This document shows positions 34,523 through 46,899 of a DNA stretch of 64,000 bases, in pieces. A model generated the notes under the pieces. The model saw only the letters and a program-made list of their open reading frames with translations, was not told where the DNA came from and ran no database searches. This stretch comes from Rhizophagus irregularis (lineage: Eukaryota > Glomeromycota > Glomeromycetes > Glomerales > Glomeraceae): NCBI RefSeq assembly GCF_026210795.1, contig NC_089441.1, forward strand, positions 2,294,001 to 2,358,000. The letters run 5' to 3'. Every line of letters begins with the position of its first letter. The first letter of the stretch is position 1. A program made the position numbers and the translations under genes.

Positions 34523-35838
34523 TAGAGTTCCGAACAGGTTGACCAAATTCAGGTAACCTGACAGGTTGACCTGAATTTTTCAGGTCAGGTTTAGCAATTG
34601 CAATTCAGCATCAGTTCAGGTTGTAACATCAATATAACCTGAATGACCTGTTGACCTGAAACTATGATTTTATATAATAAGTGGGTTATGGTATTATAAT
34701 TCACTTTTTATATTGATTTTATATAATAAAAGTGAATTGTGATATTGGGATTCACTTTTTTATATTGATTTATATAATAAAAGTGAATTGCGATATTGGG
34801 ATTCACTTTTTTATATTGATTTTATATAATAAAAGTGAATTGCGATATTGGGATTCACATTTTTATATCAATTTTATATATAAAAGTGAATTGCTGTATC
34901 GGAATTCACTTTTTTATATTGATTTTATATATAAAAAGTGAATTGCGGTATCGGAATTCACTTTTTTATATCGATTTTATATATAAAAAGTGAATTGCGG
35001 TATCGGAATTCACTTTTTATATCGATTTTATATTTAAAAAGTTAGTTGCGGTATTGCGATTCACCTTTTTATACGATTTTAATATAAAAAACTGAATCGC
35101 AATATTTCATAAAAAATGTTTTGCATCATTTTTTTTGATATTTTTAATATAAATCCTGAAAATTTTCAGGTTTCAGTTTAGGTCAGGTCAAATAGATAAC
35201 CTGATATGACCTGAACTGACCTGACCTGAAAAAAAATTTCAGGTCAGGTTTATCAATTTACCTGACCTGACCTGACCTGAAATTCAGGTCAGGTATGAGA
35301 TTTTTGAAAAAAATTCAGGTCAGGTATGAAGATTAACCTGACCTGATTGACCTGTTGACCTGAAACTATTGATTCTACTATATAATAAAAGTGAGTTGCG
35401 GTATTGGGATTCACTTTTTTATATGATTTTAATATAAAAATGTTGAATCGCAATATTTTGAGAAAAAACGTTGCGAAAACGTTTTTTTCATAATATTATA
35501 TTAAAAAAATGTTTTGTAACGTTTTTTTTTTTATATTTCAATAATAACGTTGCAAAAGCATTTTTTTCATAATGTTATATTAAAAACAACGTTTTTTTCA
35601 ATATTTTAATAAAAAACGTTGCAAAAACGTTTTTTTTCATAATATTATATTAAAAAAAAAAGTTTTGTACCATTTTTTTTCAATACTTTAATAAAAATAG
35701 TCCTGAAATTTTTCAGGTTTCAGGTCAGGTCAGGTCAAACAGATAACCTGATATAACCTGACCTGATCTGACCTGAAAAAAAATTTCAGGTCAGGTTTAT
35801 CAATTAACCTGACCTGACCTGACCCATTTGGAACTCTA
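34523..35838. mobile_element. hAT-like repeat-filled element, about 1.3 kb
   Basis: The ends are TAGAGTTCCGAACAGGT and (inverted) TAGAGTTCCAAATGGGT. CAGGTCAGGT/ACCTGACCTG words crowd both ends. No matching 8-bp flanks are visible (CATTACAC and TTAAATAG), so the duplication may be lost or an end misplaced. The interior holds a 52-bp tandem array and AAAACGTTTTTT stretches. Confidence 0.8.
34675..35060. repeat. ~52-bp tandem array, about 7 copies
   Basis: Unit: AAAAGTGAATTGCGATATTG then GGATTCACTTTTTTATAT and an AT spacer. Steps fall at 34728, 34780, 34832, 34883, 34936 and 34988. GTGAAT...ATTCAC makes each unit self-complementary. An isolated copy lies at about 35385. Confidence 0.85.
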
Positions 35839-35879
35839 TTAAATAGAATAACTTTTTCTAAAAAAATTTAACATAATTA

Positions 35880-36890
35880 CTCCTCAAAAAATTGTACTAG
35901 ACTTACGATTCTCTGGAGCTCCATAATTTGGATCTAAATCCGCTGTACGCGTTCCTATTGGTATATAGCTGAAGTACTTTTGGATATAATAATTTTATCT
36001 AAACTATGTCTTAATGCAAATGAACTTGGTTGATCTGGTGTTTTGGTATCTTTAATATCTATGAGTAACAAAATTTGATCTTCACGAGTGTTTCTCTTAT
36101 ATTGATACCTATCATATGGTATAAAAATACGACCTTCTTCAATTGCAAGAGCTTTTGAAATTTCTTTAGACATTTCGTAGACATATATATTTCTATTTTC
36201 TAAATAATTTTTTGTTCCAGCTGGAGTTAATAGAATAGTTGCTCTCGTATCACCTAATTTTTTTTTTAAAAAAAAAAATAATTAAAAATATTTCAGCATC
36301 TTAAGTTTATGAAATTATAATAATTTACCTGGTTCATTACTTCCACTACCGGGCGCTAAAATAAAAAATTTTTTTATATATAAAAAACTACTAGTTCATT
36401 TATCAGATAAAAAAAATAAAAGTCACAAAATATTTACCTGTCGAAACTTCCCAAGAACTACCCGTTAAATTTTGACCATTAACTTCAACAAAAGTCATCA
36501 TCAATCTTAAAAATGTATGTCGTATTTCCTCTATCAAAAACATAATCTTCTAATGTAACCCTCACCTCGGATCCAATTATTGTAATAGATTTTGAATTAT
36601 TTGCGGATATTTTTGTTCTAAGGAAATCATCACCTCCTTCAATTGTATTCTTTTGACTAATTGTAATATAACCTATTGACGGTTTAATATCGTTCATTTT
36701 ATATGTTATTGTAATTTGGTTAGCACCCGGTATTATTACTGCATTTCTTTCTGGTACTGTTGATAATATGGATGATGAGTATTCCGTATTTCCTTGAATT
36801 AAATAAAAAAAAACTAATTAAAAAAAGTTTATAATTTTGAGTTTCCATATATTTTCTCTACCTGTAGGAGGTTGTGAATTTGTTATAGAA
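35880..36890 (-). pseudogene. Possible Ig-like surface protein fragment, spliced and frameshifted
   Basis: Minus-strand exons read: DSITNSQPPT, intron 36795-36863, GNTEYSSSILSTVPERNAVI then MNDIKPSIGYITISQKNTIE and VRVTLEDYVFDRGNTTYIFK. One extra T near 36492 leads into VNGQNLTGSSWEVST. Two more introns lead to PGSGSNEPG and GDTRATILLTPAGTKNYLEN, then YVYEMSKEISKALAIEEGRI. A shift near 35965 opens IPIGTRTADLDPNYGAPEN. The ITITYKM..IGYITISQ pattern resembles the SbsA-type Ig-like fold of a large secreted or membrane family in these fungi (from memory; uncertain). No first exon or signal peptide is seen. Confidence 0.45.
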
Positions 36891-37334
36891 TCCTAATCAA
36901 TGACCCAGCCAAAAAAAAAAATGTAGTGTATTGTAAATTCCGAACTTGGAAAAATTATAAATGAAACATTTTGAGGCACAAAATAAATTTACGCCAAACT
37001 TTTGCATTGATGCATTCACAAGTTAAAATTGTCGAAATGATTTACTTTATAACCAAGATCTAGGAATTCCATCTTCGATCTTTATGTAATAAATATGCGG
37101 TATCAGCTATAATGTATAGAATTTTAATATGAAAATAGTGTACCATACTAAATTATTAGTTGTACCAATTTTAGCACCATACCGTATATCATATTTTTAC
37201 TATTCCTAAAACATATAAGTTTATTTTTATAATATTGTAATCAAATAAATTGGGAATTTAGATTTTGTGCGCGTGGGGATTATAATTTATAAAATGGATA
37301 TTTGTGATCATCACGTGAGTTATCCAGCTAATCA
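36891..37334. other. Spacer before the MULE
   Basis: AT-rich; no frame or repeat supported. Confidence 0.4.
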
Positions 37335-40300
37335 AACTACCCCAACAGCACCCAGAAAAATTCTTCGATCACGTGATATTGTGGCACATATGTGGCACAT
37401 ATTCTTATCATTAATTGGATAAACAAATAATTATACTGTATATCGATCATATCAATCATCTTTTTTTTCTCGCAAAATATAACACGTCTTAAAAGTTAAA
37501 ATTTGAAGATTAAAAGGTATGTATACGCGTATATTATGGTTTTTTTTTTATATTTATGTATTTAACAACATAAAATATATAATTACGCGTATATTATATA
37601 TTTTTTTTTTATTTATAATTATGTATTTAACAACATAAAATATGCAATAAAGATGACTTCTATCAGTAAAAAACAATGTTCTAAATGTTATCAGCATTTT
37701 GATACAAATTTTTTTACAAGTAAAACTGGACGTGATTTAAAAACATGTATTAATTGTCGAGAACAAGCAGCTACTGTTTATCGGACTCATCATCTTAATG
37801 ATAAAGATCAGCTAGAACAATTATATTGGAATGATGTTAAAAAAAAGCTCTATGATAAAATTGTTGAAATTGGGAGTAATGAATACTTGGAAAATAAGGA
37901 AAATGGTGTTCTTTTTTCATGTATTCTTATAATGGAAAATGAATTATTAAAAGAAGAGCCATGTAATATTTCTAAACAAGTCGCAAAATTAGTGGAACAA
38001 GCAGATGGCTATTATTATATGTGAGTGTTTTTATTACTAATATTATACTAAAATAATAATTACTATTATATTTATTAATTATTATTATACTTTTATATAG
38101 TTACAAAGATCACTATTTATCAAAAAAATCTGACGGAATTTATACTTATTGGTATTATTGCTCTCAATGTCAACAATTAGCAAAAAAACCTCGTAAAAAT
38201 GAAGATCTGAATAAACAAAGAGATCGTGAATATATAAAACGTTTTGACTGTAATGGACTTATAACTATATCTATTAATATGAATACTTTTCTTGTGACTA
38301 TTCATCTTAAACATGACATATTGCATAAACGTCCAGAAAGATATGCTGTTAGTGATACAATTAAAGAAAAAATAAAGCAATATATCAATTTTACACCAAA
38401 GGATATATTTCGGCAACTTGAACAAGAAAATCCAGATTTAACCCAAAAACAAGTTCATGCATGGTGGGCTAATTTTATTAAACAGGAGTATATTCGTGAT
38501 AAAAATAATCAATTGAAATCTGCAAAATTGCTCCTTGAAGAATATAACTATGAAATTATTTTAGTGAATATTGAAGGTGAAATAAATTACTTGGGATTTA
38601 TAACACCCTTCTTTGAACTTTTGTCAACAAATAAGGAAATTGTTGTGGATGCAACATGTAAGTAAAAAAGATTTTTTTTTAATTTACTTATTTTAACTTT
38701 TCTTTATTTTATCAGATAAAACAAATGCTTTAGGTTTTGTCATTTTGAACTCTATTCAGTAATTGGGCAATCAGATGGTGCTGGTTTTGCACTGGCTTAT
38801 CTTTTATTAGATAGTACAAAAAAAAATGATGGTATACGAACGGAAATTCTTGTAGAATTTTTTAACCAATTGCGAATTAGAGGGTTAAATTATTTACAAT
38901 TTTTTTTAACTGACAAGGATTTCGCTCAAATTACAGCTGCCCAATCAACCTGGAATAACATAAAAATACAATTATGTTTATGGCATATCAAAAAAGCATT
39001 AAAAAAGAAGCTTTCAGATAATACATATCCAAAAACTACAACTTATAGTTCTTATGATGCTCACGAAACATTTGATTTTATTGATATTGAGTTTTATCCT
39101 GTAATATCTAATCAAAAAAGAAAAAAATTTCATTTTTTGTCCAAAAGATCTTAGACCTAAAATTATTGAATTATTAGAAACTCATTTGCATCGACATCCA
39201 CTTATTCCCAATTGTGCAGGAGAATTTCTATCAAAAGAAGATATATGGAAATTGTCAGTTCAGGAAATTTATGAATTTTGTTTTAAGTATGATTTACGAT
39301 ATGTGTGGGCTTATCTTTGGATCAACTGGTATCAAAAAAAAATGTGGATTCTATGGAGTCGTGCTGCTATTGAAGATCAAATTTGTATTTTTCGTACAAC
39401 AATGTTAATGGAGTCCCACTGGAAAGTTATAAAACGGGATTTTTTACCAAAGTTTTTTCGTCCACGAATTGATCTTCTTATTTATATAATTATCAGCCGG
39501 TTGATCCCTCATCATCAGCAACAATATCAAAAATATTTAAATGAAAGAGAACACATATCTTGGAAAAAAGATTTTAAGAGAGAATGGAAAAAACTTGAAA
39601 ATGTAAAAATCAATAATTTTTATTTAACAGATACTACAAGATGGATTTGCAGTTGTTTGTCATTTGCTCGTAATAGATTTTTCATTTGTAAACATCTTGT
39701 CCAACAATATGGTAGACCAGAATCATTTTATGATGTTCATCGTCAAGAAAGATATCCTTTCATATTCTTTAATACTATGGAAACCACTAGTGAATCAGAT
39801 ATTGTATTAATAGAGAATGATAATATTCAAAAAGGTAACATAATAGTAAATATATTAATAATAATCTCTGATAATATTAATGATATTATTTTTTTAATAA
39901 TAGGTATTTTACAAGATGTTACGAATATTGAAGATGATGATAAAAATGAAACTGATAAAATATTTGATGAATATGAGGAATGGTTAAATGGTACATTAGA
40001 AATAATTCGTAAACAAAGGACTTTCGGTAATTATAGATGGGCCAAAGCAATAAGAAATAGTTTGGAGGGGGTTCATAAATTATATTCTGATGTAAAAACA
40101 TATCAAAATCGCCATACCAATCCACGAACCTGGAAAGATTTTAATAAACATACTATGTTTTTAGAATAAGCTGTTTTTTATTGTTTCTAATATGGTAATA
40201 TTTTTATTATATATTTTATGTTGTTAAATACATAAATATAAAAAAAAACCATAATATACGCGTATACATACCTTTTGAATCTTCAAATTTTAACTTTTAA

Positions 40301-40473
40301 GACGGGTTATATTTTTTTTAACGTGTTATATTTTTGCGAGAAAAAAAAGATGATTGATATGATCGATATACAGTATAATTATTTGTTTATCCAATTAATG
40401 ATAAGAATATGTGCCACATATGTGCCACAATATCACGTGATCGAAGAATTTTCTGGGTGCTGTTGGGGTAGTT
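37335..40473 (+). mobile_element. MULE DNA transposon, 3.1 kb, with ~250-bp inverted ends
   Basis: The left end AACTACCCCAACAGCACCCA returns inverted at 40473. The match runs through TTCTTCGATCACGTGATATT, GTGGCACATATG, AATCATCTTTTTTTTCTCGC and ATACGCGTATATTATGG to about 37590 and 40200. Long inverted ends and a transposase with a SWIM finger define Mutator-like elements. Flanks share GCTAA, so the 9-bp duplication is not perfect. The single gene fills the interior. Confidence 0.9.
37653..40169 (+). CDS. MULE transposase with SWIM zinc finger, four exons
   Basis: Exons read 37653-38020, 38101-38657, 38716-39834 and 39904-40169; introns are GT-AG. The product is about 770 residues if two one-base slips, near 38748 (a lost T) and 39133 (an extra T), are allowed. 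The N-terminus has Cys pairs (CSKCYQHF...CINC). The DDE core shows KEIVVDAT (first D), FFLTDKDFAQ (second D) and LCLWHIKKAL; the E is probably in MESHWKVIKRDF. The SWIM finger is CSCLSFARNRFFICKH (C-x-C-xn-C-x-H). The enzyme would excise and insert the 37335-40473 element. Both slips are in T runs, so the copy may be intact in the organism. Confidence 0.85.
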
Positions 40474-40580
40474 GCTAAGATCACGTCATTCACGTGTTTT
40501 AATAAGCTTTTATAAGCTCCATTTTCTTTCTTACGCTCTCCTTATTTTTCTTTTCTCATTTATTATTTACGGTTTTAACA

Positions 40581-40960
40581 ATGTCAATGAGTGATAGTAC
40601 AGTGATGGCTCTGATAGCGACCTTTTTATTGAAGAATTCCTTGAGAATATTCCAGATGACAGTGACTTAAGCGATAATGAACATTAGAAGTTGGCTTAAG
40701 AATTAGACCAGTCTAAGAATATGAATAACCTATTAGAATTCGATCCGGAAAATGTTAGAAATCCCGTGATTAGACATCCAAGGGAAGACCGCCAGGAAAT
40801 ACCAGATTTAAAAGACCTTTAGAAATTTCAAATGACTCTAATAAAATCACTAATAGGCGGACTCAAAACAAATGTAGTTATTGTATAATAAAGGACATAA
40901 TCATGCTACTTGTCCATCAAATCCTTGTCAAAAGAAAAAATAGAATGACGAATAAAAATT
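40581..40960 (+). pseudogene. Zinc-knuckle protein remnant
   Basis: After an acidic start (DLFIEEFLENIPDDSDLSD) with two in-frame TAG codons, a shift gives KGRPPGNTRFKRPLEISN, an AT-hook-like motif, and NRRTQNKCSYC. A further shift gives KGHNHATCPSNPC, together a C-x2-C-x4-H-x4-C knuckle. This layout is common at the C-terminus of transposase-derived proteins. It lies just outside the MULE, so it may be the tail of another element. Confidence 0.5.
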
Positions 40961-40984
40961 CTAATTGGTAGGTCATTATGAGTT

Positions 40985-41200
40985 GGTTAGCGTTGGCTTA
41001 GGTTATGCATTGGCTTAGAGTTAGATTAGGGTTAGGATTAGGGAGTTAACTGGTTTAGAGTTAGGAGTTGGCTTAGGGTTAGGGACAGGGATGGTTGGTT
41101 TAGGAAAAAAAAATACTAATTCTAATTTTTCTTTTTTTAATTATAGGATTTTGCATTGACTTAGGGTTATGTATTAGCTTCGGGTCTAGGAGTTGGCTTA
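40985..41200 (+). repeat. Interstitial telomere-like TTAGGG/TTAGG tract
   Basis: Degenerate repeats of GGCTTAGAGTTAGATTAGGG type, including TTAGGGTTAGG several times and GGCTTAGGGTTAGGGACAGG. TTAGGG is the telomere repeat of many fungi. The tract is impure and internal, so it is not a chromosome end. Confidence 0.65.
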
Positions 41201-42023
41201 AGTTTAGACATTAGTTTAGAATATTAACGGGATTCATGAGTTTTTAGTGCCTTTCATTTTTATTTATATAGAATTGTTAATCGCTAACCCTGGTAAAATA
41301 ACAAAAGACATTCCAAACCTGTTAGTTTTAGTATTATTAAAACAACTACATCATAGAACTGGCAAATTCATTCTCCGATATATTAGTAAAATTTTAAGCG
41401 GCTCATGATAAAGTTAATATCGCCATGCTTTGAACGAGAAACTGGCCCAAGATAATCTCTCACTTTCCAATGTCAAAAAATTAAAAAATACTGACCAACT
41501 CCACAAATTGCTTTATGATTGATTTTTCCCAACCCGAAATTATAATAAAATAAATATTTTATCAAAAATTGTACGCTCGAAACATCCCATTGTTAATAGT
41601 ATTATTATTATCGATCAGTATAGGTTCAGGAATCATGATCAATACCAATGACACTGAAACAAAAGTTTTGATCTATTTAAACTACAAACCTGTTTATTAT
41701 ACTTCTTGAAAAAGTGCCAAGAAATTTTTTATTATTAGTCTTCTCATACATAGTTAATCCTATGAATTGTTATTTGAAACGTACAAAGTACTTTATAAGC
41801 TTTCATTATATTTTTCTTAATTGTACGATCACTGAAAAAATCATGTAATCATCATCAAAAGGTGGTTCACTTTCTTCAGTTTCGTTTTCATTTTCATCAT
41901 TTTCAAATTAGACCGCTGGTCTCTTGGGAAAATGGATTGGCAGTTTTACGGATTTTTGATTTGTCAAAGAATGAGACTTAGGTACTAATAACACGTGAGG
42001 AGTTCGTGAACTGAGTTCAGAAT

Positions 42024-42476
42024 TAGAGATGGGCATGTTATATAACAATATAAAATAACACAATGTTATATAACATATATAACATATATAACAGTTATAT
42101 AACATAAATAACAATGTGTAACAAATATAATACTGGCCAAAAAAATTGTATAGTGACTATAATTCTAGCCAAAATTATATTAAAAAATTTCTGATGTGAT
42201 CAACGAAATAATTTCCTTTTTTGATTCTTGTGTAACAACTGGCAAAGATTTTCTCAATTTTTATTGGGAGACAAAATTTCCTTTTTTGGATTTTGTGTAA
42301 CGTCACGTGATATGTACCGAAATTAGAACTTAATTCCGGCTAACTTAAATTAATTTTGGCCAATTTTGTTATATAATGTTATATATGTTATATATGTTAT
42401 ATAACTAATATTAAAAAATGTTATATATGTTATATATGTTATAAATGTTATATAACGTGTTATATGCCCATCTCTA
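42024..42476. mobile_element. hAT-like MITE, 453 bp
   Basis: Ends TAGAGATGGGCATGTTATAT and (inverted) TAGAGATGGGCATATAACAC are identical for the first 13 bases. The 8-bp duplication TTCAGAAT flanks it (42016-42023 and 42477-42484). The empty site survives in the second segmental copy near 47595 (CTGAGTCCGGAATCATTAAC). GTTATATAAC words crowd both ends. The centre shares AATTTCCTTTTTTGG with the MITE at 19488. Confidence 0.97.
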
Positions 42477-43479
42477 TTCAGAATCATTAACTATTATTCA
42501 TAAAGAGAAATACTAATTAAATTAACCCTGTAAAACGTAATTTCTGGAAACTCGGTGAATATGATACATTTATGAGAAAATAACTTAAGTAACTGGATAA
42601 TTTTCATGTTTGAGGCTATAAACTCCGTGAATATGATACTACATTTAAGGAAATAACATGGAATAAAAAAACATGAATAACTAATTTTTTACTGTATCTC
42701 TAGTAAATTATTATATTTATTTAGATTACCCTGTATAAGCTAATTTTGTGTTGTGTATTGTAACGTATAGTATGTCTCCGTAATTTATTACGGATTGTTA
42801 TCTTAAAATAGATCGGTTTAACCAGTTAAACAATAGGAATGTCTCATGTTAAAATGCTCCATTTTTTATCATTGTTTACGTTAAATTAAGATATAAACTT
42901 TTATGAATATCTTTCCATTCCCTTCGGTAATGGTTTCATGTCTCTAGACACAATAGATGAGGAATAATATGTCAGTATGTCAGCAAATTGGCTTGTTTAA
43001 TGCGCCATTTTGCATCCAATGATCTTAGAAAGATGAAACATAGCTGAGTGATAGACAAAGAGTAATAATACACCAAAACACTAAAATTTTCTGCAGCAGT
43101 GATACTAAAATTATGATAAATTTTAATAAATTTAAAAAATTTTAAAAATATTATTTGTTTACAATATGTTTGTTTATGATCCCAGTGCTTATGGTTTAAT
43201 TGCTTCCAAAGTTTATTTGTACAAGGTAATAGACGTTTTACCACTAACTTCTTTGATACCAAACGCATGTGCATACCAAATACAAGCTTTTAAAGAGAGT
43301 CAGATGTAAACAATTAATTTTTCCATTTAAATTACTAATTAACTATTAATAGACTAATTCAAATTTCTATAACATACCTTTTACAGCATTTTTTTTACAT
43401 ATGTGAATAAAGCAAATGCAGATCTGTTTTTTGAAAATAGTATAATAGAAATTCTTGAAATTGTATTACAATGAATAAT

Positions 43480-43585
43480 CATTCCCCTCCCCTTTTTTTA
43501 GTGTTTGGTTTTTTTTTTAAACACGTTTGGTTTTTTTTTTGAAACATGTTTGTTTTTTTTTTCTTTTTTTGAAACATGTTTAATA
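43480..43585. repeat. Poly-T / GAAACATGTTT tract
   Basis: Runs of T (8-11 bases) alternate with GAAACATGTTTG or AACACGTTTGG three or four times. A longer version lies at 48520-48665 in the second segmental copy. Confidence 0.8.
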
Positions 43586-44109
43586 AAAAGAAATTTTATT
43601 AATAGTTAATAAATAATCAATATATAAATGACAAGAAACATATATAAATGTTCTGTAATTCCCTCAAGTAAAAAATTTAAGTAAAAATGTTCAATTGATC
43701 ATTTTTATTGCTTAATATACATCTGCTGCTTTTTCTCATCTCATCGTGAGATATATAATCTCAAAATATATCGAGCAGTTTATCCCATTAATATGGATAT
43801 TTTATCCTTAACTGAAAATGGCGAATTTCACACATTATACCTATTATCGTATATCTTAGTAGATAGTTTAAATTTTCATTTAATAGATGGAGTTTTCAGT
43901 TTTATATATATTTTAAATATAGTGAAACAAAAGGACAAATCTTCAATACTGGAGAGTCATTCCTACAGATTTACCCTATCTACCACCAAAAAAATTAGAT
44001 AATATACCAATTAATTATAACACTAAATAATATGATTATGACATTAAGTAATATAATTATGACATTAAAATAATACAATAATTATGACATTAAATAATAT
44101 GATTACAAA

Positions 44110-45305
44110 TAAGAACAATAAATCATGGACTGAGATAAATTATTTACCAGTTGGGATTTTTATCAACATATAGTTTCTCATCCAACAAATAATACAGACA
44201 TTGATTTGAGAATTTTATATTATGGGGATTTCTTGTGATTTATGCAAATACAACTTCTAGTGATTTTTATCTTTTGGATGATATGCAATTATGGGATCTT
44301 TTGGGCCAAAATTCTTCATTTCAGTTCGAATGAATAGTACTATTTTTGGAGTAAAGGAACAGAATAAAAACAACCAAAGATTAAATAATTAGAGTAAGCT
44401 TTTAATTTCTTTTCTTTCTTTACATACATATATATATATATTTATTTAATATTTTTTTTTTTATCTGTAGATACTGAATATAATTGTCCCATAATTGAAA
44501 CAACAAAGCCAGCTAGCTAGCTGCTATCAATGAAGTTATTGATCTTTCAATCTCCAATTTTTGAAAGCACATTCAACCAACAGAATTCTACCTACTATTG
44601 AAAATAATTTTGTCATCTCTCGAGAGAGATGAACCTTTAATGGGAATTAAAGAGAATATTAGGATGCTTTCAACAAGTAATATACATATTTTTTTTTTGA
44701 TTTTTTAATGATCGAATAGAAAATTTATTTTGTTACTATATTTAGAACCATTTAAATGGCACAACTTGCAGATTCAGTTATGGGATTACTTCGATTAAAC
44801 GAGGAAGGAAGTTCAAAATTTCTCCAAATGAATCATTCAGTATTTTTCAGGAATATGGCTCAAGAATTTTTAAAACAATTCCAGTAAACGAACAGAGGTA
44901 ATCAACAAGTGTTGGATGGCAATATGACCCTAGTACCTTGATCAAAAAAAAAGATACAGTTAATAAAAAGTGTCCTCGGTTTGTCGAAACTCCAAAAAAT
45001 TTTTGTGCCTATTCAGAGCAACAAAGGCGACAGTGTAATTGGTATGTCGCACAAGAGAAGATAATACCATTTGACAAGCGCCAGGAAAAGCCATTAAAAT
45101 ATTATGAGTTAAAGCCAACAGACGAGTTTACTGCACTTACATTCAATGAATATACGTCTTTAATTGATGAGAGCACACCTTTTACAATGACCTGTAAGTG
45201 TGTTCATTAAATATTTTTGACAACATCTGTAAATGATTAATATTTCGTTAATTTTAATTCTATTATTTTACAGGAGATTATTTTGAAGAAATTTATCCAT
45301 TGATT
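44110..45305 (+). pseudogene. Unrecognised spliced gene remnant
   Basis: Several open plus-strand pieces follow each other in shifted frames: WDFYQHIVSHPTNNTDIDLR, IYANTTSSDFYLLDDMQLWD, TEFYLLLKIILSSLERDEPL, GTTCRFSYGITSIKRGRKFK and the 90-codon frame 44938-45210 (KCPRFVETPKNFCAYSEQQR, then ELKPTDEFTALTFNEYTSLI). Likely introns start at GTAATA near 44675 and GTAAGTGTG near 45194. No known domain. Related but more damaged pieces occur near 48960-49140 in the second segmental copy, suggesting the gene was part of the duplicated block. Confidence 0.45.
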
Positions 45306-46023
45306 ATATAATATTTATAGTAAGTTTAGTAGTCGGTATTAATAATATTCAAATTGATAAGAAAAAAAGATGATAAAAAAATTAAGAATTTCCGGTTAAT
45401 AGAAAAGTTTTTTTTTTTTTAAGAAAAAATTGAATCATTTATTAAACGATTCTTTAATAATTAAGAAATTTATAGAGGGAAGAATTAGGGAAGAGAAAGG
45501 ATGAGGGATAAGGAAAGGCATAGGACAAGGGAAAGGGAAAGTACGACGGAAGGAAGGGGAAAAGTTTCGAAATTTTTAAAAGGGGAAAAATTTCGATAGT
45601 TTGAAAATTTTATTAAATGCCGAGTTTAATATTAATCACGTGATATACGTAACCATATGACCAAATACTATGTAAGCATTTAAATTAAGAAATACATACA
45701 AACGTTACAGTCATAATTTTGCTATATTTTTTGCATATACTGTATCCATTATATATATTTTTCAAAATATGTTATTTATATTACAAAAATATTATAATAA
45801 TTAAATATGTTAAATATATAAATGCCATCTATCAGTGATATGGTTAACTTATTTAATGAAAATCAAAGATTCAGCAAAGAAATGAACTGGCTATTATTTG
45901 TAAATCGCAATAATTAAGAAAATAATTGACCATAATTTATAATGAATATTTACCAGTGTCAAAAAAAAATATCTCTGCATACTCTTACTATGTAAGTAGT
46001 TAATTGACATTTATAGGAAAGAT

Positions 46024-46882
46024 TCATTTTATTATCATAATTAAGAAATCTAGCAAACGCCACGCAATATTATTGTTGCATTTCAGGAGTTGTCGGATGG
46101 ACGTCAATTTGTTGGTGACTTTGTGAAAAGTATGTATAACATTCTGGGAATCAGTGAATATTTCTACCGAACTAGAATGGGGTACGACGATAATAGCCGC
46201 AAGTAAAGCATATATTTCAGCCTTAGTAGACAATGGATTAAAAGATAAAGCACCCGTAAAACTGATAGGTGGATCAGATGTTGTCATATTGTAATCAGAC
46301 GTTTCAACCCAAGCAAATCCCATTTGAGTAGTGGGATGTAATTCTCGATCATATTTTGAGTAAGAACCATCTGTATAAAAAATAAAATTAATTTTGTTTT
46401 CAAAATTTTCAGCTAACTTAATCAATTGTGAAATAGTATCAGGATGTCCTAATAAAATATTTTCTATAAAATAAAATGATGAAGGGTCTAAATTAATATT
46501 TAAAAATTTGCGAGAAGAATTTGATGGAACTATTTGGATCTGGTAATAAGGGGATATTTGGAGGCAAAACATTAGGAATAATTAAATTATGTTTAGAAAT
46601 TTCTAATGCTAAAGTACGTAAAGATAAAAGAGGATTGATAGGAAAAATAAGTAATTTTTTGTTAAAAGAACTATTGATATTTGGATTATAAGTTTTTGAA
46701 TGAACTTTAAAAATAACTAAATGTTGAGTTTGTGAAAGTATGATACATTTAGGGTGAACATCACCACTAAAAGGAACACCGTGGCCGCAACCACCAGGAC
46801 AAGGACGTAGTGCTGGAATTTGTTTTTTAGGTGTTAAATGTGTACGAGGGTCTATGTCTAAAGCTGGGATGTAGTGAAGCAA
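46024..46882 (-). pseudogene. LINE fragment with RNase H domain
   Basis: A first frame (46882 down) has a Cys/His-rich patch CPGGCGHGVPFSGDVHPKC. It shifts near 46540 into an RNase H: FIFYTDGSYS (D), STKAEIYALLAAI (E) and VEIFTDSQNVIHTF (D). It stops before the last Asp motif. No RT remains. The family differs from LINE A/B; it could belong to the LINE whose ORF1 lies at 15.5-17.8 kb, which cannot be told from this window. Confidence 0.75.
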
Positions 46883-46899
46883 GTATCAACTTTACACAT

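Larger units (their letters stand above)
41700..45790. repeat. Segmental duplication, copy 1
   Basis: Matches 47390-52550 in order. Shared blocks include GGCAGTTTTACGGATTTTTG, TAACACGTGAGGAGTTCGTG, TGTTTACG with AAGATATAAACTTTTATG, GGTAATAGACGTTTTACCAC, the poly-T/GAAACATGTTT tract, and the purine block GAGGGAAGAATTAGGG with GGATGAGGGATAAGG. Copy 1 has a MITE at 42024-42476 that copy 2 lacks, and lacks the Tc1 element copy 2 has. Divergence of several percent plus indels marks an old event. Confidence 0.9.

Noticed and set aside
34732-34941. Repetitive 69-residue protein
   Set aside because: It is a read-through of the 52-bp tandem array, whose unit is not a multiple of three in all copies.
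40985-41200. True chromosome end
   Set aside because: The repeats are impure and sequence continues for more than 20 kb on both sides.
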